From Herpetosiphon giganteus (GTDB lineage Bacteria; Chloroflexota; Chloroflexia; Chloroflexales; Herpetosiphonaceae): a stretch of 45,292 nucleotides of DNA. Numbering within the stretch: the first letter of the stretch is position 1; the number at the start of each line of letters is the position of its first letter. A program made the position numbers and the translations under genes. The notes under the pieces were generated by a model. That model saw nothing but the letters and a program-made list of their open reading frames with translations, was not told where the DNA came from and made no database searches. Shown piece by piece: positions 8,823-16,914 of this stretch. The stretch is from assembly GCF_016907925.1 (NCBI RefSeq), contig NZ_JAFBCZ010000041.1:1-45292 (forward strand). Direction: 5' to 3'.

Positions 8823-9776
8823 TTAATCCTTTGCTTGATTGGAAGGTTGGATGACTTGGCGAACTTTGGACCAAGCCCAGGTTCGGCGACGCAATTCGCT
8901 GTGATCGATGCGCTGTTGCCGCCATTGCCAAACCGCCGCCAAACTACGTTGCAGGCCCGCAAACGTCATTAAGCGTCGATACCAACGATTGAAGCGCTTG
9001 CCATAGGCCAAGCGAAAAAATTGGGATCGCGCTTGTTGCAAGGCCAAAAACGAGCGTACCCGAAATTGGCTTGAGCTTGCCCCACCATGATGAATGACGG
9101 TTGCCTGCGGCTCCTGCCAAATTGCCCAGCCAGCTTGCCGAATGCGCCAGCAAAGCTCGACTTCTTCTGCATAGAGCCAAAAATCTTCGTTAAACATGCC
9201 GACTTCGGCCAAGGTTGCGGCCCGCACCAGCATCGCCGCGCCCAAAGGATGATCGATCGCAAAAGCTTCGTTGCCGCCATCTTGCAGGTAGCGACCATTC
9301 AGCGGGTGGTGATAGAGCCGCCCAAAACCGCGCCCACGCGGCGGATAGAGATCGAACACGCTCATCAACAAGGTTGGAAAGCGAAAGGCAGCAACTTGAA
9401 ACGAGCCATCGGGGTAGCGTAAGCGTGGCGCAACCATGCCGACCCGCGAATGCTGCTCCAAAAAGGCCACAAGTTCTTCCAAGGCTCTGCTGGTCAGCTG
9501 GGCATCGGGGTTGAGCAACAACAGGTAGGTTGGTTGGGCAAGCAAGGCATGGCGAATACCCAGATTATTGGCCTTGGCAAAACCCAAATTTGCCCCCGCT
9601 TCGATGACCTGGGCTTGCGGAAACTCTGCTTGTACCATGGCAACGCTGCCATCGTGCGAAGCATTATCGACCACAATTGGCGTGGTTGGCAGACTGCTCA
9701 GGGCTAGGCTGGCCAAACATTCGCGCAACAAATCGCGGGTGTTATACGAAACAATAATCACTGGAATTGGCTGCAT
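8823..9776 (-). CDS. family 2 glycosyltransferase
   Basis: A 317-residue GT-A enzyme of the rhamnosyltransferase/WcaA-like kind: IPVIIVSYNTRDLLRECLASL at the N-terminus, VVDNASHDGS (nucleotide binding), ANLGFAKANN, and LLLLNPDAQL carrying the DxD-equivalent acidic residue. FNEDFWLYAEEVELCWRIRQAGW is the conserved ED-x-ELC-R region with the likely catalytic base. There are no clear membrane segments, so it would act on the cytoplasmic face using a nucleotide sugar and a lipid or glycan acceptor. It is the second gene of the minus-strand operon, 4 bases after the HAD gene. Confidence 0.9.
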   Translation of the reverse strand: MQPIPVIIVSYNTRDLLRECLASLALSSLPTTPIVVDNASHDGSVAMVQAEFPQAQVIEAGANLGFAKANNLGIRHALLAQPTYLLLLNPDAQLTSRALEELVAFLEQHSRVGMVAPRLRYPDGSFQVAAFRFPTLLMSVFDLYPPRGRGFGRLYHHPLNGRYLQDGGNEAFAIDHPLGAAMLVRAATLAEVGMFNEDFWLYAEEVELCWRIRQAGWAIWQEPQATVIHHGGASSSQFRVRSFLALQQARSQFFRLAYGKRFNRWYRRLMTFAGLQRSLAAVWQWRQQRIDHSELRRRTWAWSKVRQVIQPSNQAKD

Positions 9777-9780
9777 CCTG

Positions 9781-10581
9781 CTACTCCCGACCTGCGGTGA
9801 GCTGCGCTAAAATGCCAGCCAAATCATCGGCCACGAGATCAATCGCTGGTTGCCATGCTTGGGCTTGTTGCAAGCTATGCACGCCGCTACCGACAAAGGC
9901 GGTAGCAATGCCAACCCGCTGCGCGCCTGCAATATCGGTATCCAAACGATCGCCGACCATCAAGGTTTGCTCGGACGTTACGCCAAAAAGCTGCAACGCC
10001 GCCTCAAACATGGCAGGTTCAGGCTTGCCAATTACTTCTGGCGTACAATCGCTGGCCGCTGCTAAGGCCGCCACAATCGCGCCAGCCCCAGGAATCAAGC
10101 CCTCTGGCGCGGGAAAGGTGCGATCGCTGTTGGTGGCAATAAAAGCTGCGCCAGCGCGCAAGGCCAAGGTTGCGGTTTTCAAGCGGGCATAGGTCAGGTT
10201 GAAATCCACCCCAACCACCACCGCCGCGACATCGCTCTCGGCGGACACAAAATAGCCATCTGCAAACAACGACGATTGAATGCCATCCATGCCAATCGCC
10301 AGCAAGCGCGTGCCCTGCGGGTAGCGGGTGCGCAACAAGGTTGCCGTCGCTGTCGATGAGGTAATCACATGCTCAGCCGAAATTGCAATCCCCAGCTGCT
10401 GGAGATGGGTGGCAAAGGTCGCGGGCAATTGCGATGAATTATTAGTTAAACAGGCATAGCCTAAATCGAAGCGATCAAGCACACTGGTTAATTCTGCCGC
10501 ACCTGGCAAAATCGTCCCACCCCGATGCAAAACTCCATCCATATCGAGCAAGATGAGCTTTAACTGCTTGAGATTGAGCAT
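9781..10581 (-). CDS. HAD-IIA family sugar phosphatase (NagD-like)
   Basis: A 266-residue phosphatase of the HAD IIA subfamily: LLDMDGVLHRG (nucleophile D13 and acid D15), LTNNSS (motif II), then a C2-type cap with GVDFNLTYARLKTA. GKPEPAMFEAAL holds the motif III lysine and VGDRLDTDIAGAQ is motif IV. Members dephosphorylate sugar phosphates, nucleotides or 4-nitrophenyl phosphate; the substrate cannot be told here. The start at 10581 (MLNLKQLK) places the DxD at the family's usual position and has GGGGA about 10 bases upstream. A longer frame adds 23 residues without homology. It is first in the operon with GT2, esterase and deacetylase. Confidence 0.85.
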   Translation of the reverse strand: MLNLKQLKLILLDMDGVLHRGGTILPGAAELTSVLDRFDLGYACLTNNSSQLPATFATHLQQLGIAISAEHVITSSTATATLLRTRYPQGTRLLAIGMDGIQSSLFADGYFVSAESDVAAVVVGVDFNLTYARLKTATLALRAGAAFIATNSDRTFPAPEGLIPGAGAIVAALAAASDCTPEVIGKPEPAMFEAALQLFGVTSEQTLMVGDRLDTDIAGAQRVGIATAFVGSGVHSLQQAQAWQPAIDLVADDLAGILAQLTAGRE

Positions 10582-10743
10582 GCCGAAAAATCCCCATAAA
10601 AAACAACTTCTCCCGATTGTACCACTGCCACGGCTTGCCAACACGTTCATACTGCGATCTAAAGGTTATGAAATGTGACATGGAACCAAAGCAACGCGAG
10701 CGGTGTAGAACTTAACAAAGCAGCCAAATCAGGAGCATCTGCC

Positions 10744-11292
10744 GTGGATCAAGCCCAGCAGCCCGCTGATCTCGCCCAAACTTGGGCAACCCAAATTCTC
10801 GCCCATCAAACGGCGATCTTTCGCTTGGCCTATTTGATGGTGGGCGATGCGATGATTGCCGAAGATTTGGCCCAAGAAACGGTTATGCGCGCCTTGCGGA
10901 TGCAGCATCAGTTTGATAGCGAGCGCCCGTTGAAGCCTTGGCTTTTGCAAATTACCGCCAATCTGGCGCGAAATTATCGCCGTTCGTTGCGCCGGTATCT
11001 GCGCGCCTTGCAACGCTTTGCCGTGCAACAACCAGCACACAGCGAATTTCACGAAACCAGCGGCCCAGCTTGGGAGGCAACCCAACTTTGGCATGCAATT
11101 GGTCGGCTCGCCCAACGCGAACAAGAGGTGTTGTATTTGCGCTATTTTTTGGAATTGAGCGAGCAGGAAACTGCCCAAGCACTTGGAATTGCCCAAGGCA
11201 CGGTCAAATCGCGCTTACACCGCGCGTTGGTGCGCTTGCGCGGCGTGGTCGATGGCGAATTTCCCGAGTTGCGAACGGAGCGTTGCGCATGA
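10744..11292 (+). CDS. ECF-type RNA polymerase sigma factor
   Basis: The protein has sigma region 2 (IFRLAYLMVGDAMIAEDLAQ, the -10 and core-binding part, then RPLKPWLLQITANLARN) and region 4 (RLAQREQEVLYLRYFLELSEQ, then AQALGIAQGTVKSRLHRALV, the -35 reading helix-turn-helix). I prefer the GTG at 10744, which has AGGAG 8 bases upstream. An in-frame GTG at 10675 would add 23 residues that lie before region 2 and look unconserved. The stop overlaps the start of the next gene (ATGA), so sigma factor and membrane protein are coupled, the usual layout for a sigma/anti-sigma pair. It probably responds to envelope stress, but no signal is identified. Confidence 0.88.
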   Translation: MDQAQQPADLAQTWATQILAHQTAIFRLAYLMVGDAMIAEDLAQETVMRALRMQHQFDSERPLKPWLLQITANLARNYRRSLRRYLRALQRFAVQQPAHSEFHETSGPAWEATQLWHAIGRLAQREQEVLYLRYFLELSEQETAQALGIAQGTVKSRLHRALVRLRGVVDGEFPELRTERCA

Positions 11293-11966
11293 ACCAACCA
11301 CCAGAATCCTATCCAGAAGAAACTCTGCGCAAACAAGCCCAAGCCTTTCCCTACCCGCCAACCCCGCAGTTGCAGATCACGCGCGCTCGCCGCTCGGTCT
11401 GGCCATTGCGGCTTGGTGTGTCGGTCGCAGTCGTGCTGCTTTTGAGTTTTACGCTGCCAGCAGTGCGAGCACAGGTTGGGCGCTGGCTACAAGTTGGCAC
11501 CATTTTCATTGGCAATCAGCCACCAACTATGCTGCCAAAGCCAACTCAAATTCAACCCAGCCAACCAAGCGAGGTCAATTGGCTGCCTACAAGCTCATTG
11601 CTTGGCCCACCCGATCAACTATTGCAATTAGAGCCATATCCGCATGTGCAGCGCTTGATGTGGTTCAGCCAAGCCCAAACCATCACGCTTGATCTGCTTG
11701 ATTCGCAGACATGGGCTGGCAAAACTGTGCTCGCGCTTGATGACGTGACGCATACCCACGTTCACAATCAGCCAGCGGTTTGGCTACAAGGCCAGCGCGA
11801 ATTGACATTTTTCGATCCTGGCACAACCCAAATCTACCAAACCACAAGCTTGAGCGCTACCGCAACCCTCATTTGGACTGATGATCAGCGGACTTATCGA
11901 CTTGAAACCATGAGCGATCTGGCCACCATGCGCCAAATTGCCGAATCGTTTCGCCAAGGAGAATAA
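11289..11966 (+). CDS. single-pass membrane protein, probable anti-sigma partner
   Basis: 225 residues: a short cytosolic N-terminus (about 1-35, MNQPPESYPEETLRKQAQAF), one membrane helix (about 37-58, LGVSVAVVLLLSFTLPAV), a Pro/Gln-rich stretch, and an extracytoplasmic domain (about 95-225, WLPTSSLLGPPDQLLQLEPY onward) similar in character to DUF4367/DUF4179-type sensors. There is no HxxxCxxC zinc anti-sigma motif. Coupling to the sigma gene (ATGA overlap, GGAG before the start) and the topology argue that it holds or regulates the sigma factor. The cytosolic part is very short for a sigma-binding domain, so another role is possible. Confidence 0.6.
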   Translation: MNQPPESYPEETLRKQAQAFPYPPTPQLQITRARRSVWPLRLGVSVAVVLLLSFTLPAVRAQVGRWLQVGTIFIGNQPPTMLPKPTQIQPSQPSEVNWLPTSSLLGPPDQLLQLEPYPHVQRLMWFSQAQTITLDLLDSQTWAGKTVLALDDVTHTHVHNQPAVWLQGQRELTFFDPGTTQIYQTTSLSATATLIWTDDQRTYRLETMSDLATMRQIAESFRQGE

Positions 11967-11968
11967 CT

Positions 11969-12466
11969 ATGCGTCGTTTATTGATCTTCGTTTGTCTCGT
12001 CGGATTGCAATTTGGCCTGCTGAGCAGCAGCAAGGCTGGCGGCTGGGCAACAACGCCGATCACCAAACTGCCCGATACGCTTGTTGCTGGCCAAACTTTT
12101 CAGCTTGAATTTAGCGTGCTGCAACATGGCACCAAGCCAATTAGTAGCATGGGCACCGATCCGATAAGGCCCTTGCTAACCGCAGAGCATGCAACCAGTG
12201 GAGAGTTTCAGCAAGTTTGGGCTACCCAAGTTGGTGCTGTTGGTAATTTTCAAGCTACATTGCAATTGCCAACTGCCGGAGAATGGGAAATTTCGATTAA
12301 GCCACTGCCTTTTGGCACGATCGAAGGCGAGGTGTATCGCATTACCGTTCAGGAAGCAGCTGCACCAAAAACAGCGAATACCAATTGGTGGTATATGGGG
12401 ATTGCCGCAGGTGGCCTAGGCTTGGCAGTAGGTATGGGTTGGTTGATCAAACGCATCAGCCACTAA
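11969..12466 (+). CDS. YtkA/FixH-like secreted membrane-anchored protein
   Basis: 165 residues with a signal peptide (about 1-23), an extracytoplasmic beta-sandwich of the YtkA-like type (about 32-128; AGQTFQLEFSVLQHGTKPI, TLQLPTAGEWEISIKP), and a C-terminal membrane helix (about 139-160) ending in KRISH. YtkA-like domains occur in copper-handling or envelope proteins, but no metal-binding Met/His cluster is seen. AAGGAG lies before the start and only 2 bases separate it from the previous stop, so it is the third gene of the sigma operon and a likely output or sensor of it. A strong hairpin follows. Confidence 0.7.
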   Translation: MRRLLIFVCLVGLQFGLLSSSKAGGWATTPITKLPDTLVAGQTFQLEFSVLQHGTKPISSMGTDPIRPLLTAEHATSGEFQQVWATQVGAVGNFQATLQLPTAGEWEISIKPLPFGTIEGEVYRITVQEAAAPKTANTNWWYMGIAAGGLGLAVGMGWLIKRISH

Positions 12467-12477
12467 GCTAAAATAAA

Positions 12478-12503
12478 TTGAGGCTGGCGCACACCAGCCT
12501 CAA
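12478..12503. terminator. bidirectional terminator between the sigma operon and rnc
   Basis: TTGAGGCTGG (12478-12487) pairs with CCAGCCTCAA (12494-12503) around CGCACA, flanked by AAA on the left and TTT on the right. It lies between converging genes whose stop codons are only 38 bases apart. Confidence 0.75.
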
Positions 12504-12504
12504 T

Positions 12505-13215
12505 TTAGCGTTGTTCAGGCGCAGTTAATCCAATTGTTTCGGAGGTAAGCGCTTCGAGCGCTACTTTGGCTGCCGCCTGCGAAGCCATGGTTTTTGAGGT
12601 ACCGATACCAACGCCCAACAACGTCTCGCCAGCCCAAACCTCAATTGTCCAGGTGCGTTCGTGGTCGGGGCCAGTCACATTAACTTCACGGTAATTGGGC
12701 GTTAGATTGATCCGGCCTTGGACAAACTGTTGTAAGTCGGTCTTGTAATCTTGATTTTGGACTCCGCTGGCCTTAACCGATTTGAGCAAGGGCAGCACAA
12801 AATCACGGGCGGCAGGCCAGCCACCATCAAGCGCAATCGCCGCCAACAAGGCTTCAAAAGCATCGGCCAACAAATTATCGCGCTCACGAGCCTTGGCCCG
12901 TTCCTCGCCACGACTAATCTGCACATAACTCCCAAGATCAAAGCGCCGTGCAAGGCTCGCTAAGGTGCGGGTTTGCACCAACATCGCGCGCATTTTGGTG
13001 AGATCGCCCTCGCCAAGCTCAGGAAACTCGTGAAACAAAAAAGAACCACAAATAAAATTTAAAAGCGCATCGCCAAGAAACTCAAGCCGTTCGTTCGATT
13101 CTGAGCCAGCTTCTGGGTGTTCATGCACATACGAGCGATGCAGCAAGGCAGCCCGTAAAAACGCGACATCGTTGAAGGTATAGCCAAGTTCAGTTTGTAG
13201 TTTATTTAAATCCAT
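12505..13215 (-). CDS. rnc: ribonuclease III
   Basis: A 236-residue dsRNA endonuclease used in rRNA and mRNA processing. The catalytic domain carries the family signature NERLEFLGD (41-49) and a second acidic pair in DNLLADAFEALLAAI (about 108-122). The C-terminal dsRNA-binding domain runs from about 158 (DYKTDLQQFVQGRINLTPNY) to 228 (GIGTSKTMASQAAAKVALEAL). Length and domain order are normal. The ribosome site before the ATG is weak. It follows fabF by 63 bases on the same strand, the widespread fabF-rnc order, so it is probably co-transcribed. Confidence 0.95.
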   Translation of the reverse strand: MDLNKLQTELGYTFNDVAFLRAALLHRSYVHEHPEAGSESNERLEFLGDALLNFICGSFLFHEFPELGEGDLTKMRAMLVQTRTLASLARRFDLGSYVQISRGEERAKARERDNLLADAFEALLAAIALDGGWPAARDFVLPLLKSVKASGVQNQDYKTDLQQFVQGRINLTPNYREVNVTGPDHERTWTIEVWAGETLLGVGIGTSKTMASQAAAKVALEALTSETIGLTAPEQR

Positions 13216-13278
13216 AGCAGCAATGTTAAGCTACGCGAGCCAGCCGAATTGCAATAATCCAGCTAGCTCGCAGGGTTT

Positions 13279-14520
13279 TTAGGCTTCAAAAGCCTTGAAC
13301 AACAGGCTAACGTTATGGCCGCCAAAGCCAAATGAATTGCTCATAAAGCTGGAGAATTGCGCTTGACGAGGTGTGTTCGGCACACAATCAATCTCACACT
13401 CTGGGTCGGGGGTGTGATAATTGATCGTGGCGGGGATCAGGCCTTCTTGCATGGCGCGAATGCCGATGACTGCTTCGATTGCGCCGCCAGCGCCCAAGGT
13501 ATGGCCAATTTGCGATTTATTTGAGCTAATCGGCAATTTGGCAGTGTAATCGCCAAACACTTTTTTAATGGCCAAAGTTTCGGTACGGTCGTTGACGGGA
13601 GTAGAAGTACCGTGCGCGTTCAAATAGCCCAATTCGTGTGGCTCCAAGCCTGCGTGACGCAAAGCCATGCGCATGGCTTTGACCGCGCCTGAACCATCTT
13701 CGGCGGGCATTGTGATGTGATAGGCATCGGTGCTCACGCCATAGCCAACCAATTCGGCCAAAATGGTTGCGCCACGGCTAACCGCATGCTCATAATCTTC
13801 CAAAACCAGCACGCCAGAGCCTTCGCCCATCACAAAGCCATCGCGATCTTTATCGAATGGTCGTGAGGCGGTTGCAGGATCGTCGTTGCGGGTTGAAAGC
13901 GCGCGGGCGCTGGCAAAGGCACCGATCCCAATTTCGGTAATTGCGGCTTCGGTCCCGCCAGCCAAAATAACTTTGGCCTCGCCACGCCGAATCACGTGCC
14001 AAGCCTCGCCAATGGCGTTGCCCGAGGTGGCACAGGCTGAAACAGGGCAGAAATTCGGGCCACGTGCCCCAATTTCAATCGCCACAACCCCGCCCGCCAT
14101 ATCGACAATCATCATTGGAATCAAAAATGGCGTAATTCGGTCGGGACCTTTGGTATCCATCACGCGCAAATAGGTTGTAAAGTTATCGAGACCACCAACG
14201 CCACAACCAATGATGACCCCTACATCATCGGCATTTTCATCGGTAATAGTCAGATCGGCGCTGCGCAAGGCTTCTTTGGCTGCTGCCACTGCAAAATGGA
14301 CAAAGCGCGAGTTGCGCCGTGCCTCTTTTTTATCCATATAGTTGGCGGCATCAAAGCCATGGACTTCTGCGGCAATCTGAGCACTAAAATTCGTTGGGTC
14401 GAATTGGGTAATTCGCCGAACTGCCGAACGTGCTTGGACAATGCCCTCCCACAAAGATGGCACGTCGAGGCCCAATGGGCTAATCGTGCCCAATCCTGTG
14501 ACGACGACACGTCGATTCAT
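13279..14520 (-). CDS. fabF: beta-ketoacyl-ACP synthase II
   Basis: A 413-residue condensing enzyme of type II fatty acid synthesis that elongates acyl-ACP with malonyl-ACP in the cytosol. The catalytic triad is visible: C163 in VSACATSGNA, H303 in NAHGTSTPVND and H340 in KSQIGHTLGAGGA; the glycine-rich SFGFGGHN lies near the end. The start at 14520 has a perfect AGGAGG, and a longer frame adds 58 unrelated residues. TATAAT on the minus strand (about 14560) could be its -10 box. It follows a hairpin separating it from ribH and precedes rnc. Confidence 0.96.
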   Translation of the reverse strand: MNRRVVVTGLGTISPLGLDVPSLWEGIVQARSAVRRITQFDPTNFSAQIAAEVHGFDAANYMDKKEARRNSRFVHFAVAAAKEALRSADLTITDENADDVGVIIGCGVGGLDNFTTYLRVMDTKGPDRITPFLIPMMIVDMAGGVVAIEIGARGPNFCPVSACATSGNAIGEAWHVIRRGEAKVILAGGTEAAITEIGIGAFASARALSTRNDDPATASRPFDKDRDGFVMGEGSGVLVLEDYEHAVSRGATILAELVGYGVSTDAYHITMPAEDGSGAVKAMRMALRHAGLEPHELGYLNAHGTSTPVNDRTETLAIKKVFGDYTAKLPISSNKSQIGHTLGAGGAIEAVIGIRAMQEGLIPATINYHTPDPECEIDCVPNTPRQAQFSSFMSNSFGFGGHNVSLLFKAFEA

Positions 14521-14584
14521 AGCAAAACCTCCTAGTGCATAGCAAAGTGCCGCATCATTATAGCAGCAACTCCCTAAACCGACC

Positions 14585-14618
14585 GAGAGGCCAACCAAGC
14601 ATGCTTGGCTGACCTCTC
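14585..14618 (-). terminator. hairpin downstream of ribH
   Basis: As minus-strand RNA, GAGAGGUCAGCCAAGC pairs with GCUUGGUUGGCCUCUC over 16 bp, counting two G-U pairs. On the other strand those two positions would be A-C mismatches, so the structure belongs to the minus-strand transcript. The T-tract is weak (GGTCGGTTTAGG), so it may be an attenuated terminator between ribH and fabF. Confidence 0.55.
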
Positions 14619-14645
14619 GCAGCAATCCAAAACAACAAACTTGGG

Positions 14646-15107
14646 CTAGAGTTGCTTGAGTAAATTGGCCATTTCGATCGCCGCAACCGCGCACTCAGCG
14701 CCTTTGTTGCCAGCCTTGGTGCCAGCCCGTTCAATCGCTTGCTCAATTGTGTCGGTGGTCAGCACGCCCAGCAACACCGGAATGCCTGTATCGTGCATGA
14801 CTTTGGTTACGCCGCTCGAAACCGCATTGACCACAACTTCATAATGCGAGGTTGCGCCACGAATCACGGCTCCAAGGGTGATAATTGCATCGTGTTGGCC
14901 ACGCTCGGCAATTTTCTTCACCACCAGCGGAATCTCATACGAGCCAGGGCACCACACCACGCTAATATCATCGTCGGCAACGCCATGGCGCTTGAGCGTA
15001 TTGACCGCGCCTTCAAGCAAATTGCCGCCAATAAAATCGTTCCAGCGTGCAATCACGATTGCAATTCGCAAGCCTGTGCCGATCAAGTTGCCTTCAATCA
15101 CGTTCAT
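14646..15107 (-). CDS. ribH: 6,7-dimethyl-8-ribityllumazine synthase
   Basis: A 153-residue enzyme that joins 5-amino-6-ribitylaminouracil with dihydroxybutanone phosphate in riboflavin synthesis, normally as a 60-mer or pentamer. Visible family marks are [15 protein letters not shown] (substrate pocket), VPG-equivalent [25 protein letters not shown] with the catalytic histidine (about 88), and the [22 protein letters not shown] end. GAGGA precedes the start. It is last in a run with nrdR and a membrane protein; nrdR and ribH are linked in many bacteria. The other rib genes are not in the window. The FMN riboswitch nearby (21907-22035) controls ribXY, not this gene. Confidence 0.95.
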   Translation of the reverse strand: MNVIEGNLIGTGLRIAIVIARWNDFIGGNLLEGAVNTLKRHGVADDDISVVWCPGSYEIPLVVKKIAERGQHDAIITLGAVIRGATSHYEVVVNAVSSGVTKVMHDTGIPVLLGVLTTDTIEQAIERAGTKAGNKGAECAVAAIEMANLLKQL

Positions 15108-15127
15108 GCATAATCCTCAAGGCCAAT

Positions 15128-15994
15128 TTAGCCATTCATTTCGAGCAAGGTTTCGCCATCGAGTACTTCGACGTTCGGGCGGGCTTTTGCCGATTTGCGT
15201 GCGCCTTCTTGCACCTTCAGCGGCGTAACAATCACGCCTTTGTGCCATTCTGGGTTGTCGCGCAAATCTTGATACAGCTCTTGGACTTGGCCTGGCTTGA
15301 GGGATTCGCTGATCGTACAGCGCACCAGCCAAAGCTCGGTGCTTTCGTTGCGCTCAAGATATAGATCAATCACATCTTTATCGAATTTGTAGTTTTTGAG
15401 CTTGAAGTTATTCGAGCGGAAAAGCTGGGCAACCCATGAGCCAAATTTTGGCAAGGTCAACGATTCCAAATCTTCGATGCTAACGACGCGGCCTGGGCGT
15501 TCGAGTTGGCCACCGCGCGAGGCCATTTCATCGCGCATTGCTTGGGTGCGCTCTTGGCCACGTCGCGCCATCACCGTGCCATAAGCAGGGAAGGGCAGCA
15601 ACGTCATTGCAATCATCATCGCCACCGTCAAGAAGTTGCCTTGCTGGCTCGGAACTGGTTGGTTCGGGTCGTTCAAGCCTGGCTTGGCATTAAAGCCAAA
15701 AACAAGCACCGAGCCAATCAGCAAAGCAGTGACGCTCGCAATCAGCGAGAAAATCACGCCATGCACCAAGGCCCGACCTTGAATCTTACGGCCAAGATAA
15801 ATCCCGCCGCCAATCGGAATCACCCCAGCCAAATAAATAACCCAGGAGAATGGTGCGAAAATGACCAAACACCAAACCACCCCAGTTAGCAAGCCAGCGA
15901 TCCAGAGTTGTCGCCAAAGCAACGGCACTTTCGCCGCTTGGGGCTTAGAATCTTTCAGATCAGTTTTGGTTTCTTGAGATACAGGAGTTGCCAT
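15128..15994 (-). CDS. membrane protein with degenerate Mrr-like nuclease fold
   Basis: 288 residues. A charged N-terminus is followed by about four membrane helices (roughly 28-60, 62-105 and 124-142). The cytosolic C-terminal domain (about 185-288) reads like the restriction endonuclease Mrr_cat fold: KNYKFDKDVIDLYLERN, WLVRCT, GQVQELYQDLRDN, KGVIVTPLKVQEGARKSAK, VEVLDGETLLEMN. In active members the central strand carries a QxK motif; here it is RCT, so the catalytic lysine seems lost. It may bind DNA or act as a structural module. It lies 8 bases after nrdR and 20 bases before ribH, so it is co-transcribed with housekeeping genes. AAGGA precedes the start. Confidence 0.6.
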   Translation of the reverse strand: MATPVSQETKTDLKDSKPQAAKVPLLWRQLWIAGLLTGVVWCLVIFAPFSWVIYLAGVIPIGGGIYLGRKIQGRALVHGVIFSLIASVTALLIGSVLVFGFNAKPGLNDPNQPVPSQQGNFLTVAMMIAMTLLPFPAYGTVMARRGQERTQAMRDEMASRGGQLERPGRVVSIEDLESLTLPKFGSWVAQLFRSNNFKLKNYKFDKDVIDLYLERNESTELWLVRCTISESLKPGQVQELYQDLRDNPEWHKGVIVTPLKVQEGARKSAKARPNVEVLDGETLLEMNG

Positions 15995-16002
15995 TGCAGC
16001 TA

Positions 16003-16455
16003 CTATTCCTTTTCCATAAGTTCTTCGACAGCTTCGCGCAGCTTGCCAAGATCGCTAAATGAACGATAAACCGAGGCAAAACGGATGTAGGCTACCTCAT
16101 CGAGTGAGCGTAAGCGCTCCATCACCTGTTCGCCGATGACCGAGCTAGGAACTTCTAGCGCATCGTAGGCAATCAGGGCGGCCTCGACTTCCGTTACCAA
16201 CGTTTCAATTACATCGGCTGAGATAGGCCGTTTATAGGCCGCAACCCGTAAACCACGCAATAATTTCTCGCGGTCGTATGGCTCACGGTCGCCAGTTTTC
16301 TTAACGACCATGACATTGACAGATTCAACCCGTTCATAGGTTGTAAAACGGCGATCACAGTGTTTGCAGCGACGACGACGGCGGATTGTTTCACCATTAT
16401 CAAGTTCGCGAGTATCGATCACTGCGCTTTCGCCAGGGCAATACGGGCAGCGCAT
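16003..16455 (-). CDS. nrdR: transcriptional repressor of ribonucleotide reductase genes
   Basis: A 150-residue NrdR. The zinc ribbon has C3, C6, C30 and C33 ([10 protein letters not shown] and [14 protein letters not shown]), followed by an ATP-cone domain (about 46-136; [20 protein letters not shown], then [16 protein letters not shown]). It senses ATP/dATP and represses nrd operons at NrdR boxes. Length and motifs are normal. It is the first gene of nrdR / Mrr-like / ribH. An extended -10 box TGGTATAAT lies about 30 bases upstream. No NrdR box or nrd gene is in the window, so its targets are elsewhere. Confidence 0.96.
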   Translation of the reverse strand: MRCPYCPGESAVIDTRELDNGETIRRRRRCKHCDRRFTTYERVESVNVMVVKKTGDREPYDREKLLRGLRVAAYKRPISADVIETLVTEVEAALIAYDALEVPSSVIGEQVMERLRSLDEVAYIRFASVYRSFSDLGKLREAVEELMEKE

Positions 16456-16485
16456 AATTCCTCTTCAGCCTAGTTTAGTAGATTC

Positions 16486-16494
16486 ATTATACCA
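16486..16494 (-). promoter_or_regulatory. extended -10 promoter of the nrdR operon
   Basis: Read on the minus strand the bases are TGGTATAAT, a perfect -10 box with the TG extension. The -35 region (TTCGTG, 18 bases away) is weak, as is common for extended -10 promoters. The start would lie about 25 bases before the nrdR ATG. Confidence 0.6.
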
Positions 16495-16521
16495 CGGCCC
16501 CATGAGCACCACGAATGATGC

Positions 16522-16902
16522 TTAGGCGATCGGTTCAACCAAATGTTGGCGATTCGCAGGCGCAGGGTATGGCTCAGGCCAATATTCAACCTGCTTGATA
16601 ATCAGCCCATCCTGCATTGTAAAAAAGCTGATTGCCCGCGCCTGCACCTGGCCATCAGTGACCGAAACATCGCTACAAGCCTCAGTTTCGTTGGCAACCA
16701 AGCGATTGATCGTAAAGTGCCAAGCCCCAGCAGCAGGATATTCAGCATTGATTTGGGCAAAAGCAACTCTGCCACGAATCCGTTCATTCGATTGCGGCCA
16801 ATCGAGCGTATAGTCGTCGTGCAACACCACGCCAACCGCCGTAAAATCATTGCTTTGCATCAATTGCCAAAATGTGCTGACAATTTCATAGGGATTGGGC
16901 AT
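16522..16902 (-). CDS. SnoaL/NTF2-like protein
   Basis: A 126-residue single-domain protein of the SnoaL-like NTF2 fold: helix NPYEIVSTFWQLMQSNDFTAV, the strand DYTLDWPQSNERIRGRVAFAQI, then beta strands ending in QDGLIIKQVEYWPEPYPAP. Members range from polyketide cyclases to binding proteins with no catalysis; the acid-base residues cannot be assigned here. It follows the glycosyltransferase gene by 12 bases on the same strand, so it is probably in that operon, though the link may be only positional. Confidence 0.7.
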   Translation of the reverse strand: MPNPYEIVSTFWQLMQSNDFTAVGVVLHDDYTLDWPQSNERIRGRVAFAQINAEYPAAGAWHFTINRLVANETEACSDVSVTDGQVQARAISFFTMQDGLIIKQVEYWPEPYPAPANRQHLVEPIA

Positions 16903-16914
16903 CGCATGCTTCTC

